Assembly (NCBI GenBank): GCA_950054395.1
Contig: CATLOZ010000006.1
Coordinates: forward strand, 1 to 39,110
Origin: an uncultured Chloroflexota bacterium
GTDB lineage: Bacteria > Chloroflexota > Dehalococcoidia > Lucifugimonadales > GCA-002694895
Direction: 5' to 3'
Length of the DNA: 39,110 nucleotides
Positions 20,236-29,050 of the stretch are shown here, one piece after another (the first letter of the stretch is position 1; every line of letters begins with the position of its first letter). Both the position numbers and the translations under genes were made by a program. Under the pieces are notes generated by a model. The model had not been told where the DNA came from. It did not search any database and saw only the letters and a program-made list of their open reading frames with translations.

Positions 20236-21369
20236 TTATAAATTTACTAAATTATTTTTATGTATAATTTCTTCGGTGTGTATATAGCCTAGGTTATTAA
20301 TTATATCTGTAGATTGCTTTCCTTTAATTTTATTTATTTCTTTATTAGAGTAACTAGTAATTCCGCAAGCGATAAGTTGTTTTTTTTTATCTAATATACA
20401 TACTACTTCACCTGCTTTGAAAGAACCTGATACAGATATTATTCCTGGAGGAAGAAGGCTGGTATTATTTTGTAAAATTGCATTTTTAGCTCCCTCATCT
20501 ACAGTTAAAGACTTAGATCTGGACATATTATTTAATAACCATCTTTTCTTTCTTTCAATTATTTTTAACTTTGCAGGGAAAAAAGTCCCAATTTTTTCAC
20601 CATTTATAATTTTTAATATATTATCAGGATTTTTGCCACTGGTGATTATAACATCAGTTCCAGATACAGACGCCAATTCAATTGCTTTTAACTTTGTATT
20701 CATTCCTCCAGTTCCAAGGTTGTTTGTAGTAGGCCCACCTAATGAATCAATATCCCGAATACCAACATTTTTTATTTCTGAGATAAGTTTAGCACTTTGC
20801 GGGTATAGATTAGGATCGGTAGTAAATAAACCTTCGATAGAGCTTAAGATTATTAGTAGATTTGCATCAATAATATTACTTACAAATGCAGACAAAGTAT
20901 CATTATCACCGAACTTTTCACCTTCAAGTTCTTCAGTAGACACAACATCATTTTCGTTTATTATTGGAATAATTTTAAATTCAATTAATTTTTCAATTGT
21001 ATTTTTAATATTTAAATAAGTTGATTTATCCTCTGTGATTTCTTTTCTTGTTAATAATATTTGAGAAGTTTTTATATCTAATTTGTCAAATATTTCTTGA
21101 TAATGTTTCATAAGATATGGCTGACCTAAAGATGCAAGTACTTGTTTAATTGAAGTTTGTTTTTGATTTATATTATCAATTAGCTTTTTATTAATTAATT
21201 GCATACCAGCACCTACAGCACCTGAGGAGATAAGTACTATTTCATAATTTAATTCAATTAACTTTTTACAAACTTCAGAAAGATTAGAAATAAATTTATA
21301 ATTTAAATCCCCATCTTTCTTAGTTATGAGTGAAGTTCCAATTTTAATTACTATTCTTTTATATTTCAT
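20236..21369 (-). CDS. proB: Glutamate 5-kinase ProB with PUA domain
   Basis: ProB phosphorylates glutamate, the feedback-controlled first step of proline synthesis. The N-terminal amino-acid-kinase domain shows KIGTSLITKK, the ISSGAVGAGM loop, NENDVVSTEE and FGDNDTLSAFVS, and GTGGMNTKLKA. The C-terminal PUA domain (about residues 285-365) is present, giving 377 residues, the length of the long bacterial form. It is the first gene of proBA. Confidence 0.97.
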   Translation of the reverse strand: MKYKRIVIKIGTSLITKKDGDLNYKFISNLSEVCKKLIELNYEIVLISSGAVGAGMQLINKKLIDNINQKQTSIKQVLASLGQPYLMKHYQEIFDKLDIKTSQILLTRKEITEDKSTYLNIKNTIEKLIEFKIIPIINENDVVSTEELEGEKFGDNDTLSAFVSNIIDANLLIILSSIEGLFTTDPNLYPQSAKLISEIKNVGIRDIDSLGGPTTNNLGTGGMNTKLKAIELASVSGTDVIITSGKNPDNILKIINGEKIGTFFPAKLKIIERKKRWLLNNMSRSKSLTVDEGAKNAILQNNTSLLPPGIISVSGSFKAGEVVCILDKKKQLIACGITSYSNKEINKIKGKQSTDIINNLGYIHTEEIIHKNNLVNL

Positions 21370-21411
21370 ATTAATTATTTAAATACAATAAAATGATGAT
21401 TTTGTTTATTA

Positions 21412-21439
21412 TTGAAAATAAGTGTATATTTTATATTAT
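21412..21439 (+). promoter_or_regulatory. Candidate promoter for the inositol-monophosphatase-family gene
   Basis: TTGAAA (21412-21417) lies 16 bases before TATTAT (21434-21439). A transcript from here would have a leader of about a dozen bases carrying AGGT ahead of the GTG start. Weak evidence in AT-rich DNA. Confidence 0.3.
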
Positions 21440-21457
21440 TAGCTTACTAGGTATGTA

Positions 21458-22288
21458 GTGGAAGGATTTAATAGTTTAGAAATTAATAAAATTCAAGAAT
21501 TATCTCAGAATTTAGCTTTTATTGCTGGTTCTTACATCTTGGAAAATGTAAGTAAAGTTAATGAAAAAATGTATAAAGATAATACTGATGGGAACAAAGA
21601 AGTAGTTACTAAAATTGATTTAGATATACATGAAAAATTATATGGGATAATAAGTAAAGATTATCCAGATCATGAAGTTTTATCTGAAGAAGATATTAAT
21701 AGTAATAATATTGATTACAAGAAACCGATTTGGATTATTGATCCTTTAGATGGTACAACAAATTTTTCAAATGGCCTTCCTATTTTTGGAAGTTCAATAT
21801 CTTTTGTATTTAATTATCAAACTGAAGTATCAGCGTTATTTATCCCTTCTATTGAAAAAATGGGAGGCAAATGTATTTCCTGGTCTAAAAGTAATGGAAT
21901 TTTAGTAGATAGTTGTAATTTTTTATTCAAAGAGAATTCTAATATTTCTTTTGTTCCAGAATATTTATATTCAAATACAAAATTAATAAAAAAATACAAT
22001 AAATTAAATTTTTTATCTAAAGATTTTAGAAATTTAGGAAGTATTTCTTATGAAGGGGCAATGGTTATATTAGGTAATGGAAAATCATTATTATGTAACA
22101 ATCCTAAAATTTGGGATGTTTCAGCGTTAATCGGTATATTTTCTGAGCAGAATAAGGCGATTTATATTAGCAAAACTGGAAAGAATAATAAAAAATGGAA
22201 TAAATTAAAAAGTATGGATGAAATTTATAAAAATATAGATAAAAAATCTTATAGGATAGGGTTTGATATATTTTTTATAAATGAATAA
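21458..22288 (+). CDS. Inositol monophosphatase family protein
   Basis: This 276-residue protein belongs to the Mg-dependent, lithium-sensitive phosphatase family (IMPase, FBPase, CysQ and others). The metal ligands are visible: VLSEEDI (Glu77-Glu78), IIDPLDGTTNFSNGLP (Asp95, Asp98) and the distal IWDVSALIGIF. The VTKIDLDIHEKL motif near residue 50 is also standard. It begins at a GTG with AGGT 5 bases upstream. The substrate could be inositol phosphate, a sugar phosphate or a nucleotide. It ends 6 bases from the convergent SCO1664-family kinase-like gene. Confidence 0.85.
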   Translation: MEGFNSLEINKIQELSQNLAFIAGSYILENVSKVNEKMYKDNTDGNKEVVTKIDLDIHEKLYGIISKDYPDHEVLSEEDINSNNIDYKKPIWIIDPLDGTTNFSNGLPIFGSSISFVFNYQTEVSALFIPSIEKMGGKCISWSKSNGILVDSCNFLFKENSNISFVPEYLYSNTKLIKKYNKLNFLSKDFRNLGSISYEGAMVILGNGKSLLCNNPKIWDVSALIGIFSEQNKAIYISKTGKNNKKWNKLKSMDEIYKNIDKKSYRIGFDIFFINE

Positions 22289-22294
22289 TAATTT

Positions 22295-23053
22295 TTATAT
22301 TAAAGGCCATGGAATATTATCGTTTTGATTGATTGGGGGTAGTTTTTTTGTTTCTAGAATTAGATCTAATCTTTCAGTAATTGCTTTAATTTCGCTGTTA
22401 GAAAGTAGCTCTTTAAATAAAGTTTGTATATTTTTATCATTAATAAATTTTAATTTTAATTTTGTTATTTCTTTTATAATTTTTCCAGATATTATTTTCT
22501 CCCAAACATCAAACATAACTGTTCTAACTTTAAAAATTTCATGAAAAGTAACACCATGATCAATACTCCATAATTTATTCTCTTCATCTAAAATGCAATG
22601 ACCACCCTTTCTATCAGCATTGTTTATTAAGAAATCAAATATAGCGAATTTAAAAAAATCATTGGTTTTAATTTTTAATAAATCAAAATAATTTAAGCCT
22701 TTATTAAAAATTATCTTTTGTATTGATCCATGTCCATAAGGATCAATATTAACTATAAATGTTGGTGGGATATTTGGCCATCCTAGCAATAAAGAAAAAA
22801 TATAACTTGCATATTCTCTTTTGTAAAGGCATCCTAAAGGAAAATCATATAATGGCCTTTCCCCTATTTCAGGTTTATAGATTGCATATTCTTCATTAGC
22901 AAATTCAAGAAGTAAATTACTGTTAGTACCTTTCTGTAAATTGTATATATTTTTTATTTTTTTATTTAATGTGTATAAAAATTTTTCTGATTCAAAATGA
23001 TTAAAAGGATCTTCATGAACAATTGTTATATTCAGCTTTTGTTTGGAATTCAT
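22295..23053 (-). CDS. SCO1664-family, PI3/4-kinase-like conserved protein
   Basis: This protein resembles the SCO1664 family, conserved hypothetical proteins with a distant PI3/PI4-kinase-like fold found in Actinobacteria and Chloroflexota. The typical stretch YKPEIGERPLYDFPLGCLYKRE is followed by a putative catalytic loop (FLINNADRKGGHCI) and a DFG-like metal site (WSIDHGVTFHE), so kinase-type catalysis or nucleotide binding is plausible. The ORF track starts at 23080 inside the upstream gene; the ATG at 23053, one base after that gene's stop (TAA-A-ATG), is more likely and gives 252 residues. It is coupled to a DUF3090 gene, its usual partner. The biological function is not established. 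Confidence 0.8.
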   Translation of the reverse strand: MNSKQKLNITIVHEDPFNHFESEKFLYTLNKKIKNIYNLQKGTNSNLLLEFANEEYAIYKPEIGERPLYDFPLGCLYKREYASYIFSLLLGWPNIPPTFIVNIDPYGHGSIQKIIFNKGLNYFDLLKIKTNDFFKFAIFDFLINNADRKGGHCILDEENKLWSIDHGVTFHEIFKVRTVMFDVWEKIISGKIIKEITKLKLKFINDKNIQTLFKELLSNSEIKAITERLDLILETKKLPPINQNDNIPWPLI

Positions 23054-23054
23054 T

Positions 23055-23582
23055 TTAGTTTTTTTGTTTATAATGCCCATTTTTCCTTGGGCAATTTATG
23101 CAAATATCAGTATTGGAATTAGTTTTATCATTTTTATTCATAGGCCGATAGCATAATTTGCATAAAGGTCGGCCTTTTGATGCTAATTTTAAACTTGATT
23201 TTGAAAAAAATAATGCTTGATTAAAATTTAAATTAATTTTTAATTTGTTAAATATTTCAGTTTCTGTTTCTTCTCTGAAATATAAAATGAATATTTTATT
23301 GTTGTTTTGAATTTCAATTTGTATATTGTTAGATTTAATTTCTTCATCAATATAATTGAAATCATGTTTATTTTCTTCTCCATTTGAATCAGAGACATTG
23401 ATGCTGTATAAATTTCTAATAATATATTCACTGACAGATATTAGTTGTTCTTTTTCAACAAAAATTTTATATGATTTTTGAGATGTATATAATTCAATAC
23501 TGAATACACGATTACCTGGTTCGCCAGATGTCATAGGCTTGATATATTCAACTTTATTTAATTCATTATCAAAATTTACCAT
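23055..23582 (-). CDS. DUF3090-family protein with C-terminal zinc-ribbon-like motif
   Basis: This 175-residue protein matches the DUF3090 family pattern: an N-terminal domain with TSGEPGNRVFSIELYTSQ and VEKEQLISVSEYI, and a C-terminal cysteine motif, here CKLCYRP then CINCPRKNGH, with the terminal Asn-Gly-His typical of the family. The four cysteines could bind zinc. The gene lies directly upstream of the SCO1664-family gene, reproducing a pair common in Actinobacteria and Chloroflexota, often beside a histidine phosphatase that I do not see here. Function unknown. Confidence 0.8.
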   Translation of the reverse strand: MVNFDNELNKVEYIKPMTSGEPGNRVFSIELYTSQKSYKIFVEKEQLISVSEYIIRNLYSINVSDSNGEENKHDFNYIDEEIKSNNIQIEIQNNNKIFILYFREETETEIFNKLKINLNFNQALFFSKSSLKLASKGRPLCKLCYRPMNKNDKTNSNTDICINCPRKNGHYKQKN

Positions 23583-23648
23583 TGTACTTTATACTATATG
23601 TTTTATAATAATTCTTTCAATACAACTTTATAAAATAAGGAAGGATTT

Positions 23649-24548
23649 ATGACAGAACAATTTAAAATTGGTTTTATTGGGTTGGGGATAATGGGTGCTC
23701 CAATGGCAAAAAATTTGATTAATGCTAAGTATGAAGTGTATGTTTATGATATTAGACAAGAATCTATAAAAAATTTAGTAGAAAGTGGAGCGATAGCTAC
23801 AAAAAATTCTCAAGATTTGGGTGAAAAAGTCGATGTAGTTGTTATTATGGTTCAGGATTCTGCAAATTCTGAAGAAGCTATAATTTCTGATAATGGTGTT
23901 TTAAATACTCTTAAAAAAGGTACTACTATTATTGATATGAGTTCAATTTCGCCCTTGGTTTCACAGAAAATTTCAAAATTATGTGAGCAAAAGGAAGTTG
24001 ATTTTTTAGATGCTCCTGTTAGCGGAGGCGAACCTATGGCAATAAGTGGTGATTTAGCTATTATGGTTGGTGGAAAAGAAAATGTATTTAAAAAATTTGA
24101 ATCTATATTTGATGTTATGGGAAAAAGTAAAGTTTATTGTGGAAAGGCAGGAGCAGGAAATACTACTAAATTAGCAAATCAAATTATAGTTGCAGCTAAT
24201 ATAGAAGGTTTAAGTGAAGCTTTGGTTTTGTCAAAAAAGGCCGGTTTGGATCCTAAAGTGGTATTAAATGCTATACAAGGAGGTTTGGCAGGCAGTACAG
24301 TTATGAACACTAAAGGACCTATGATGGCTGATGGCAATTTTACTCCTGGATTTAGAATAAAATTACATCAAAAAGATTTAAATAATGCATTAATGACTGC
24401 AAAAGAATTGGGGGTCTCCATACCAGTAACTGGATTAATTCAACAAATGATTACTTCTTTAGTAAATGAAGGAAAAGGTGATTGGGATCATTCAGGAATT
24501 GCTACATTTATCGAGAATATATCAGGAGTTAAAATCAGCGAAGATTAG
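23649..24548 (+). CDS. 3-hydroxyisobutyrate dehydrogenase-family NAD(P) oxidoreductase (GarR/MmsB-like)
   Basis: This 299-residue beta-hydroxyacid dehydrogenase has the N-terminal Rossmann motif GFIGLGIMGAPMAKNL (residues 8-23), the substrate-binding motif DAPVSGGEPMAISG (121-134), and the catalytic lysine in GNTTKLANQ (Lys174). Family members reduce or oxidise 3-hydroxyisobutyrate, tartronate semialdehyde or related acids. AAGGAAGG precedes the ATG. The 3' end overlaps the convergent GNAT gene by 14 bases. The family is certain; the substrate is not. Confidence 0.92.
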   Translation: MTEQFKIGFIGLGIMGAPMAKNLINAKYEVYVYDIRQESIKNLVESGAIATKNSQDLGEKVDVVVIMVQDSANSEEAIISDNGVLNTLKKGTTIIDMSSISPLVSQKISKLCEQKEVDFLDAPVSGGEPMAISGDLAIMVGGKENVFKKFESIFDVMGKSKVYCGKAGAGNTTKLANQIIVAANIEGLSEALVLSKKAGLDPKVVLNAIQGGLAGSTVMNTKGPMMADGNFTPGFRIKLHQKDLNNALMTAKELGVSIPVTGLIQQMITSLVNEGKGDWDHSGIATFIENISGVKISED

Positions 24549-25092
24549 GTTTTATAATTTCCATAAAAACAAAATTTTTATTATCTTTTTGTATCTCTCT
24601 TATTATTTTGAAACCACATTTAATAAATGCTTGTTGAGCCCGGGTATTCCATTTTAAAGTATGTAAGTATATTTTGCTAAAATCTGTATTATTGAATATA
24701 AATTTAATCATTGTATTGACACTATCAGTTCCATATCCTTTATTCCAATAATTTTTTTTACCTATCATAATCCCAAGTTCCATAGATTTGTTAAAATAAT
24801 CTAGGTTATAAAGCATACTGTTTCCTATATGTTCATTATTAATAAAAACAGAAAATCTTGCCGTATTTTTTGTATTTTTAATTATTTCTGATTTATATGC
24901 TTTTATAAAATCTTTGAAAGATAAATCTAATGGATATGTGGCATCAAGCGTAGATAATTCTGCATCAGTTCTCCACATATAATCATTTGCAAAATCGTTA
25001 AATGATTTGTTTTTTAAAATAATTTTCTCACCTTTTATTTCTTTTATTTCATTTAAAAGAATATTTGTATAAGTAAAAGTATTATTATTCAT
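24535..25092 (-). CDS. GNAT-family N-acetyltransferase (RimJ/RimL-like)
   Basis: This protein has the GNAT layout of the RimJ/RimL subgroup: a beta strand with ELGIMIGKKNYWNKGYGTDS, in which the acetyl-CoA loop NKGYGT is clear, then FIFNNTDFSKIYLHTLKWN and the C-terminal KCGFKIIREI. It would acetylate an amine on a protein or small molecule. The ORF track starts at 25137 within the Nudix gene; the ATG at 25092, 4 bases after that gene's stop, gives 185 residues and a more normal N-terminus. It is likely co-transcribed with the Nudix gene. Confidence 0.85.
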   Translation of the reverse strand: MNNNTFTYTNILLNEIKEIKGEKIILKNKSFNDFANDYMWRTDAELSTLDATYPLDLSFKDFIKAYKSEIIKNTKNTARFSVFINNEHIGNSMLYNLDYFNKSMELGIMIGKKNYWNKGYGTDSVNTMIKFIFNNTDFSKIYLHTLKWNTRAQQAFIKCGFKIIREIQKDNKNFVFMEIIKPNLR

Positions 25093-25096
25093 ATAT

Positions 25097-25516
25097 TTAT
25101 ACCAAGAGAGTAGCTTTAGTAACCAATTTTTTTTCATTAGTATATTTTAATAATTTAATTGCTTCATTAGAATCCGCCCAGATAATTTTATCAAATTCTT
25201 TGTCATGATTTTTAAAACTTCCATCTATAGCTTCCATAATATAAAAAGCAACTTTTTTATTTAACATATTATTTTGGTTATCTATGAATTTGTAATATAT
25301 ATTTGATAAAAATACTTTTATTTTAACTTCTAATCCTGTTTCTTCTTTCACTTCTCTTATTGCTGTATTGCAAATTGATTCATTAAATTCTTGTGTTCCT
25401 TTGGGTAGATGCCATCGATTTGTTTTATTTTTGTAACATAAAACAAAATATATTACACTATGGTTTTTTTTATATACAAGGCCACCGGCCGAAATTCTAT
25501 CGTAGATTTTTTTCAT
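25097..25516 (-). CDS. Nudix hydrolase
   Basis: This 139-residue protein carries a perfect Nudix box, G-x5-E-x7-REVKEETGL, at about residues 40-62, preceded by HLPKG. Nudix enzymes hydrolyse nucleoside diphosphates linked to another group, such as Ap4A or oxidised nucleotides. The N-terminus (AGGLVYKK) and short length resemble Ap4A-hydrolase-like members, but the substrate is not certain. It is the first gene of a pair with the GNAT gene and is divergent from sppA. Confidence 0.88.
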   Translation of the reverse strand: MKKIYDRISAGGLVYKKNHSVIYFVLCYKNKTNRWHLPKGTQEFNESICNTAIREVKEETGLEVKIKVFLSNIYYKFIDNQNNMLNKKVAFYIMEAIDGSFKNHDKEFDKIIWADSNEAIKLLKYTNEKKLVTKATLLV

Positions 25517-25585
25517 ATTATGAAATAAAATTAATAAATATAAGATATAAATATATTATCTCAGAAATATAAAATACTTTAAATT

Positions 25586-26365
25586 ATGTTTAAAATTTTT
25601 AACAAGGGTAAAATTGCTGTAATCAAAATACATGGAACTATAGGTTCCACTGTAAAGTATGAGCAAATTTCACCTTTAATAATTAAAGTAGAAAAAAATA
25701 AATCAGTTAAAGCAGTGATTATTGATATTAATTCACCTGGTGGTGGAGTGACTGATTCAGATTTAATTTATTCCTCCTTAGTTTCTTTGAATAAATTAAA
25801 ACCGGTTATCGCATATATTCAAGGTCTTGGAGCTTCCGGAGGATATTTGCTTGCATGTGCTTCAAGAAATATTATTGCGACTGAAGCATCGGTTGTAGGA
25901 TCTATAGGCGTAATATCAATTCGTCCTGTGTTAGTTGATCTGTTAAATAATTTAGGCGTAAAAGTGGAAGTGAATAAGACTGGAGAATTTAAAGATTCAG
26001 GGTCAATCTGGAGAAAGCAAACAAAAAATGATTCTAAATATTTTCAGGAATTTATAGATGATTATTATGAAAGGTTTTTAAAAATTGTTTCTATAAATAG
26101 AAATAAAGATTATAAAGAAATAAAAAAAATTGCTGATGGTAAAATTTATTGGGCACCCAAAGCTAAAGAATTAGGATTAATTGATAATATTGGTGATTTT
26201 AATGATGTTATCAAATTAGCAGCCAAGGAAGGAAATTGTTCAGAAAAAATAGTTCTTTACAAACCCAAAGTTTCAATACTTAATAAATTTTTCAAGAACG
26301 CAGCATCAGGTGCATATGAAACTTTAATTGATAAATTGTCTACTGATCAAATTAGATTAGTTTGA
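25586..26365 (+). CDS. sppA: S49-family signal peptide peptidase SppA-like protease
   Basis: This 259-residue protein is a short-form S49 serine protease. The Ser nucleophile lies in GLGASGGYLLA (Ser84) and the general-base lysine in GEFKDSG (Lys136); the spacing of 52 residues equals the Ser147-Lys199 spacing I recall for Bacillus subtilis SppA. Upstream lies INSPGGGVTDSD. Unlike most SppA proteins it has no N-terminal membrane anchor: the protein starts directly with the first beta strand (KIAVIKIHG). It may be soluble or attach by its C-terminal helix. The end overlaps convergent ubiE by 9 bases. Confidence 0.88.
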   Translation: MFKIFNKGKIAVIKIHGTIGSTVKYEQISPLIIKVEKNKSVKAVIIDINSPGGGVTDSDLIYSSLVSLNKLKPVIAYIQGLGASGGYLLACASRNIIATEASVVGSIGVISIRPVLVDLLNNLGVKVEVNKTGEFKDSGSIWRKQTKNDSKYFQEFIDDYYERFLKIVSINRNKDYKEIKKIADGKIYWAPKAKELGLIDNIGDFNDVIKLAAKEGNCSEKIVLYKPKVSILNKFFKNAASGAYETLIDKLSTDQIRLV

Positions 26366-27049
26366 TTTCAAGGCATTTAAAAGTATAACTGATCCGAAGG
26401 CTTTCTTTTTTATTATTATTTTTTTGAATCCATTTTTTTGTAATAAGCTATTTATTCCTTTCTCAGTTAAAAAAGTATTTGATGATTTAGGTAAGTACAA
26501 ATAAGCTGAAAAGTTATTTGAAAAAATCATGCCAAAAAAAGGGGCTAAGATAAAAAATCCTAGGTTAAATATAAATGATTTAATATTATTATAAGGTTTG
26601 ATGATTTCTATAATATTTAATGTACCTTTATTATTTAAAACATAATTTATTTCCTGTAGTGATTGAGTGATATTTTCAAAATTTCTTATACCATAAGCTA
26701 TAGTTATATGATCAAAATAATTTTTTTTAAATGGTAAATAATGACTATCTCCTAAAATTAAGTTTGACACTTTGTTTTTTGCTATCGAGAGCATAGCATT
26801 AGAGAAATCTAATCCTATTACATTATTATTAGGTGAATTTTTAATTATTTCTTGAGTTAATGAGCCAGTTCCGCAAGCAATATCTAATATTTTATTTAGT
26901 TTTTTTGAATTGAATTTTATTGATTGAACAATTTCTTGTTCCCATTTTTTATGATTCCCAAATGACATTATGCAATTCATTAAATCATAGTTTTTTGCTA
27001 TTTTATTAAACATGAATTGAATATTTTTTGATTTAGTGTTTTTTTCCAT
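26357..27049 (-). CDS. ubiE: UbiE/COQ5-family methyltransferase, probable demethylmenaquinone methyltransferase
   Basis: This 230-residue SAM-dependent methyltransferase has the UbiE-specific N-terminus (AKNYDLMNCIMSFG and HKKWEQEIV), motif I (ILDIACGTGSLTQ) and the family motif YGIRNFENITQSLQEI. UbiE methylates demethylmenaquinone or the ubiquinone precursor in the last steps of quinone synthesis. No other quinone gene is in view. It follows nnrDE by 13 bases in the acpS-nnrDE-ubiE unit. Confidence 0.88.
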   Translation of the reverse strand: MEKNTKSKNIQFMFNKIAKNYDLMNCIMSFGNHKKWEQEIVQSIKFNSKKLNKILDIACGTGSLTQEIIKNSPNNNVIGLDFSNAMLSIAKNKVSNLILGDSHYLPFKKNYFDHITIAYGIRNFENITQSLQEINYVLNNKGTLNIIEIIKPYNNIKSFIFNLGFFILAPFFGMIFSNNFSAYLYLPKSSNTFLTEKGINSLLQKNGFKKIIIKKKAFGSVILLNALKSN

Positions 27050-27062
27050 TTAGAATATAAAT

Positions 27063-28616
27063 TTAATTATTTTGATTAATTAATTTTGATATGCCATTGA
27101 TCAATTTAGAGGCGGTTGATCCGTGTATGCCATATTTTTCTTTTGATAATTCTCCAGATTCAGATATAAGAGAAACAGCTAAAATTGTACTATGTTCTGA
27201 ATTTAATCCCTGTGCTAAAAAGCTGTTAATTACACCTGCCAAAACATCTCCTGTCCCACCTTTGGCTAATCCGGGATTTGGTCTATTTAACATATATTTT
27301 TTATGTGTATTTCCTATAAACGTTAATGGTCCTTTCAATACAATTGTAACATTCCAAAGTTTTGTGTAAGTTTCTAATATTTCAATAGGGTTTTTATTTA
27401 TTTCGCTTATGCTCAACCCTGTAAGCCTGGACATTTCCCTTACATGAGGAGTAATTATTGTATTTTTAGGTAATTTATATTTCCACCATTCATTTATTTT
27501 GGATAAGTTATTCAAACCATCAGCATCAATGACAATTCCTTTTAAGTATTTAAAATGATTCGATATATTTTTTAATAAATATTCAACTGATTCTTGAGTT
27601 GTTTTGTTTACCTCCATTCCACAACCAATTAATAATGAATTTATTCTTTTTTTATTTTCAAATAAATGTTTAATGTTATCTTTTGATATAAATTCCTGAT
27701 TATTTTTTATTGTATCTAAAGTTGCTTCTGGAATTTTTCCTGCTATAACTCCATAAATGGATAAAGGTATAGCTAAACTTAATAAACCAACTCCGGTTTC
27801 TAGGCTTGCTGAAGCAGCCATAAGTATTGAACCAGGATATTTTTTTGATCCTCCTACAACCAATGTTTCCCCTGATAATCTTTTGTCACCATAAGTATCC
27901 TTTTTTGGAATTAATTTAAAAGCTGATTGTGGATTGATAAGAAATTTATATTTATAATTTTTTGGATATTTTGTAATGCCTATATCCAGATTAATTAATT
28001 TATTTGAATATTTATGCCCATTTATTGTTAAACAGCAATCTTTTATTCCTGAAATGCATAAAGTTTCACTAGCAATTATAGTATTTGTGTTATTGTTCTT
28101 TTGCTCATACACAGAAGATAACCCCGAAGGGACATCAATTGACAATACATATTTGTTTGAAGAATTTATATATTTAATCATTTGACTGATATTACCTGTG
28201 ATATTTTTATTTAACCCGATACCAAATATGCCATCTATAATAATTTTAGTATCATCTATTAATTTTTTGACATTATCAAAATTATTTAAGTAATAAAGTT
28301 GATTTGCATACTTCTGTAAATCATAATCCCATGATTTATAATCTGAATCTTTAAATACGAATAGAATATTTGTTTTATATTTTGATTTTAATAGTTGAGT
28401 AAGAGCAATATATCCATCTTTTGCATTATTACCTTTGCCTAATATAAATAAAATTTCTTTTTCTTTAGTAAAATTATTTTTTATATAAGCTGCTATTTCA
28501 TTCCCGGCATTATTTATCAAGGTAGATTCTGATTTACCTTTATCTATGGTAAGTTTTTCCATAGATTTCATTTCTTCGTATGTCACTATTTTTTCAAAAT
28601 AATTATCAATTTTCAT
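27063..28616 (-). CDS. nnrDE: Bifunctional NAD(P)H-hydrate epimerase/dehydratase
   Basis: This 517-residue fusion repairs damaged NAD(P)H. The N-terminal YjeF-type epimerase (about residues 1-215, GKGNNAKDGYIAL and DGIFGIGLN) interconverts hydrate epimers. The C-terminal ribokinase-like dehydratase (about 225-517) has GGSKKYPGSILMAA, ITPHVREMSRLTGL and the nucleotide-site motif GGTGDVLAGVI. The length matches the full fusion (also called nnrD, nnr). It starts one base after the acpS stop (TAA-A-ATG), so the genes are tightly coupled. Confidence 0.95.
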   Translation of the reverse strand: MKIDNYFEKIVTYEEMKSMEKLTIDKGKSESTLINNAGNEIAAYIKNNFTKEKEILFILGKGNNAKDGYIALTQLLKSKYKTNILFVFKDSDYKSWDYDLQKYANQLYYLNNFDNVKKLIDDTKIIIDGIFGIGLNKNITGNISQMIKYINSSNKYVLSIDVPSGLSSVYEQKNNNTNTIIASETLCISGIKDCCLTINGHKYSNKLINLDIGITKYPKNYKYKFLINPQSAFKLIPKKDTYGDKRLSGETLVVGGSKKYPGSILMAASASLETGVGLLSLAIPLSIYGVIAGKIPEATLDTIKNNQEFISKDNIKHLFENKKRINSLLIGCGMEVNKTTQESVEYLLKNISNHFKYLKGIVIDADGLNNLSKINEWWKYKLPKNTIITPHVREMSRLTGLSISEINKNPIEILETYTKLWNVTIVLKGPLTFIGNTHKKYMLNRPNPGLAKGGTGDVLAGVINSFLAQGLNSEHSTILAVSLISESGELSKEKYGIHGSTASKLINGISKLINQNN

Positions 28617-28617
28617 T

Positions 28618-28983
28618 TTATTTTGTAGATGCCACAGCTACAGCAAATGCTGTCGAACGTGAATGAGAAATTGATATTTCTATATCAATTATTTTTTTCT
28701 TTATTGCAATATTCTTAGCTTTGTTATAAAGATTAATAGTAGGTTTATGCCCTCTTTGGCGATGAATTTCAATTTCCTTCCATCCAACTCCTCTTACACC
28801 AGTGCCCAATAACTTCATGACGGCTTCTTTTGCAGCAAATCTCCCCGCAAGAGAATTCACCTTTCCGTTGCAAAAATTTATTTCATGTTCTGTATATATT
28901 CTATTTAGGAAACGTTGACCATAATTTTCTATTGTTTTAGATATTCTATCTATTTCAATTAAATCAGTTCCTACTAAAACCAA
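28618..28983 (-). CDS. acpS: Holo-[acyl-carrier-protein] synthase AcpS
   Basis: AcpS transfers 4'-phosphopantetheine from CoA to acyl carrier protein. The 121-residue length is standard. The Mg-binding aspartate lies in VGTDLIEIDRI and the second motif is RFAAKEAVMKLLGTG, followed by WKEIEI and the C-terminal ISISHSRSTAFAVA. It is the first gene of acpS-nnrDE-ubiE, and is divergent from folD. Confidence 0.96.
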   Translation of the reverse strand: MVLVGTDLIEIDRISKTIENYGQRFLNRIYTEHEINFCNGKVNSLAGRFAAKEAVMKLLGTGVRGVGWKEIEIHRQRGHKPTINLYNKAKNIAIKKKIIDIEISISHSRSTAFAVAVASTK

Positions 28984-28986
28984 AAC

Positions 28987-29015
28987 TTGCCTTTAATATA
29001 ATTTAATTTTATTAT
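28987..29015 (+). promoter_or_regulatory. Candidate promoter for folD
   Basis: TTGCCT (28987-28992) is separated by 17 bases from TATTAT (29010-29015), giving a leader of about 30 bases before the GTG at 29051. Moderate matches only; the -35 lies against the acpS start. Confidence 0.33.
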
Positions 29016-29050
29016 AAAATCTCTTAGAAAAATTGTATGTAGAGGAATGC

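Noticed and set aside
20417-21019. 200-aa plus-strand ORF opposite proB
   Set aside because: It is the longest shadow ORF, but it lies wholly antisense to the conserved kinase and has no recognisable domain or RBS.
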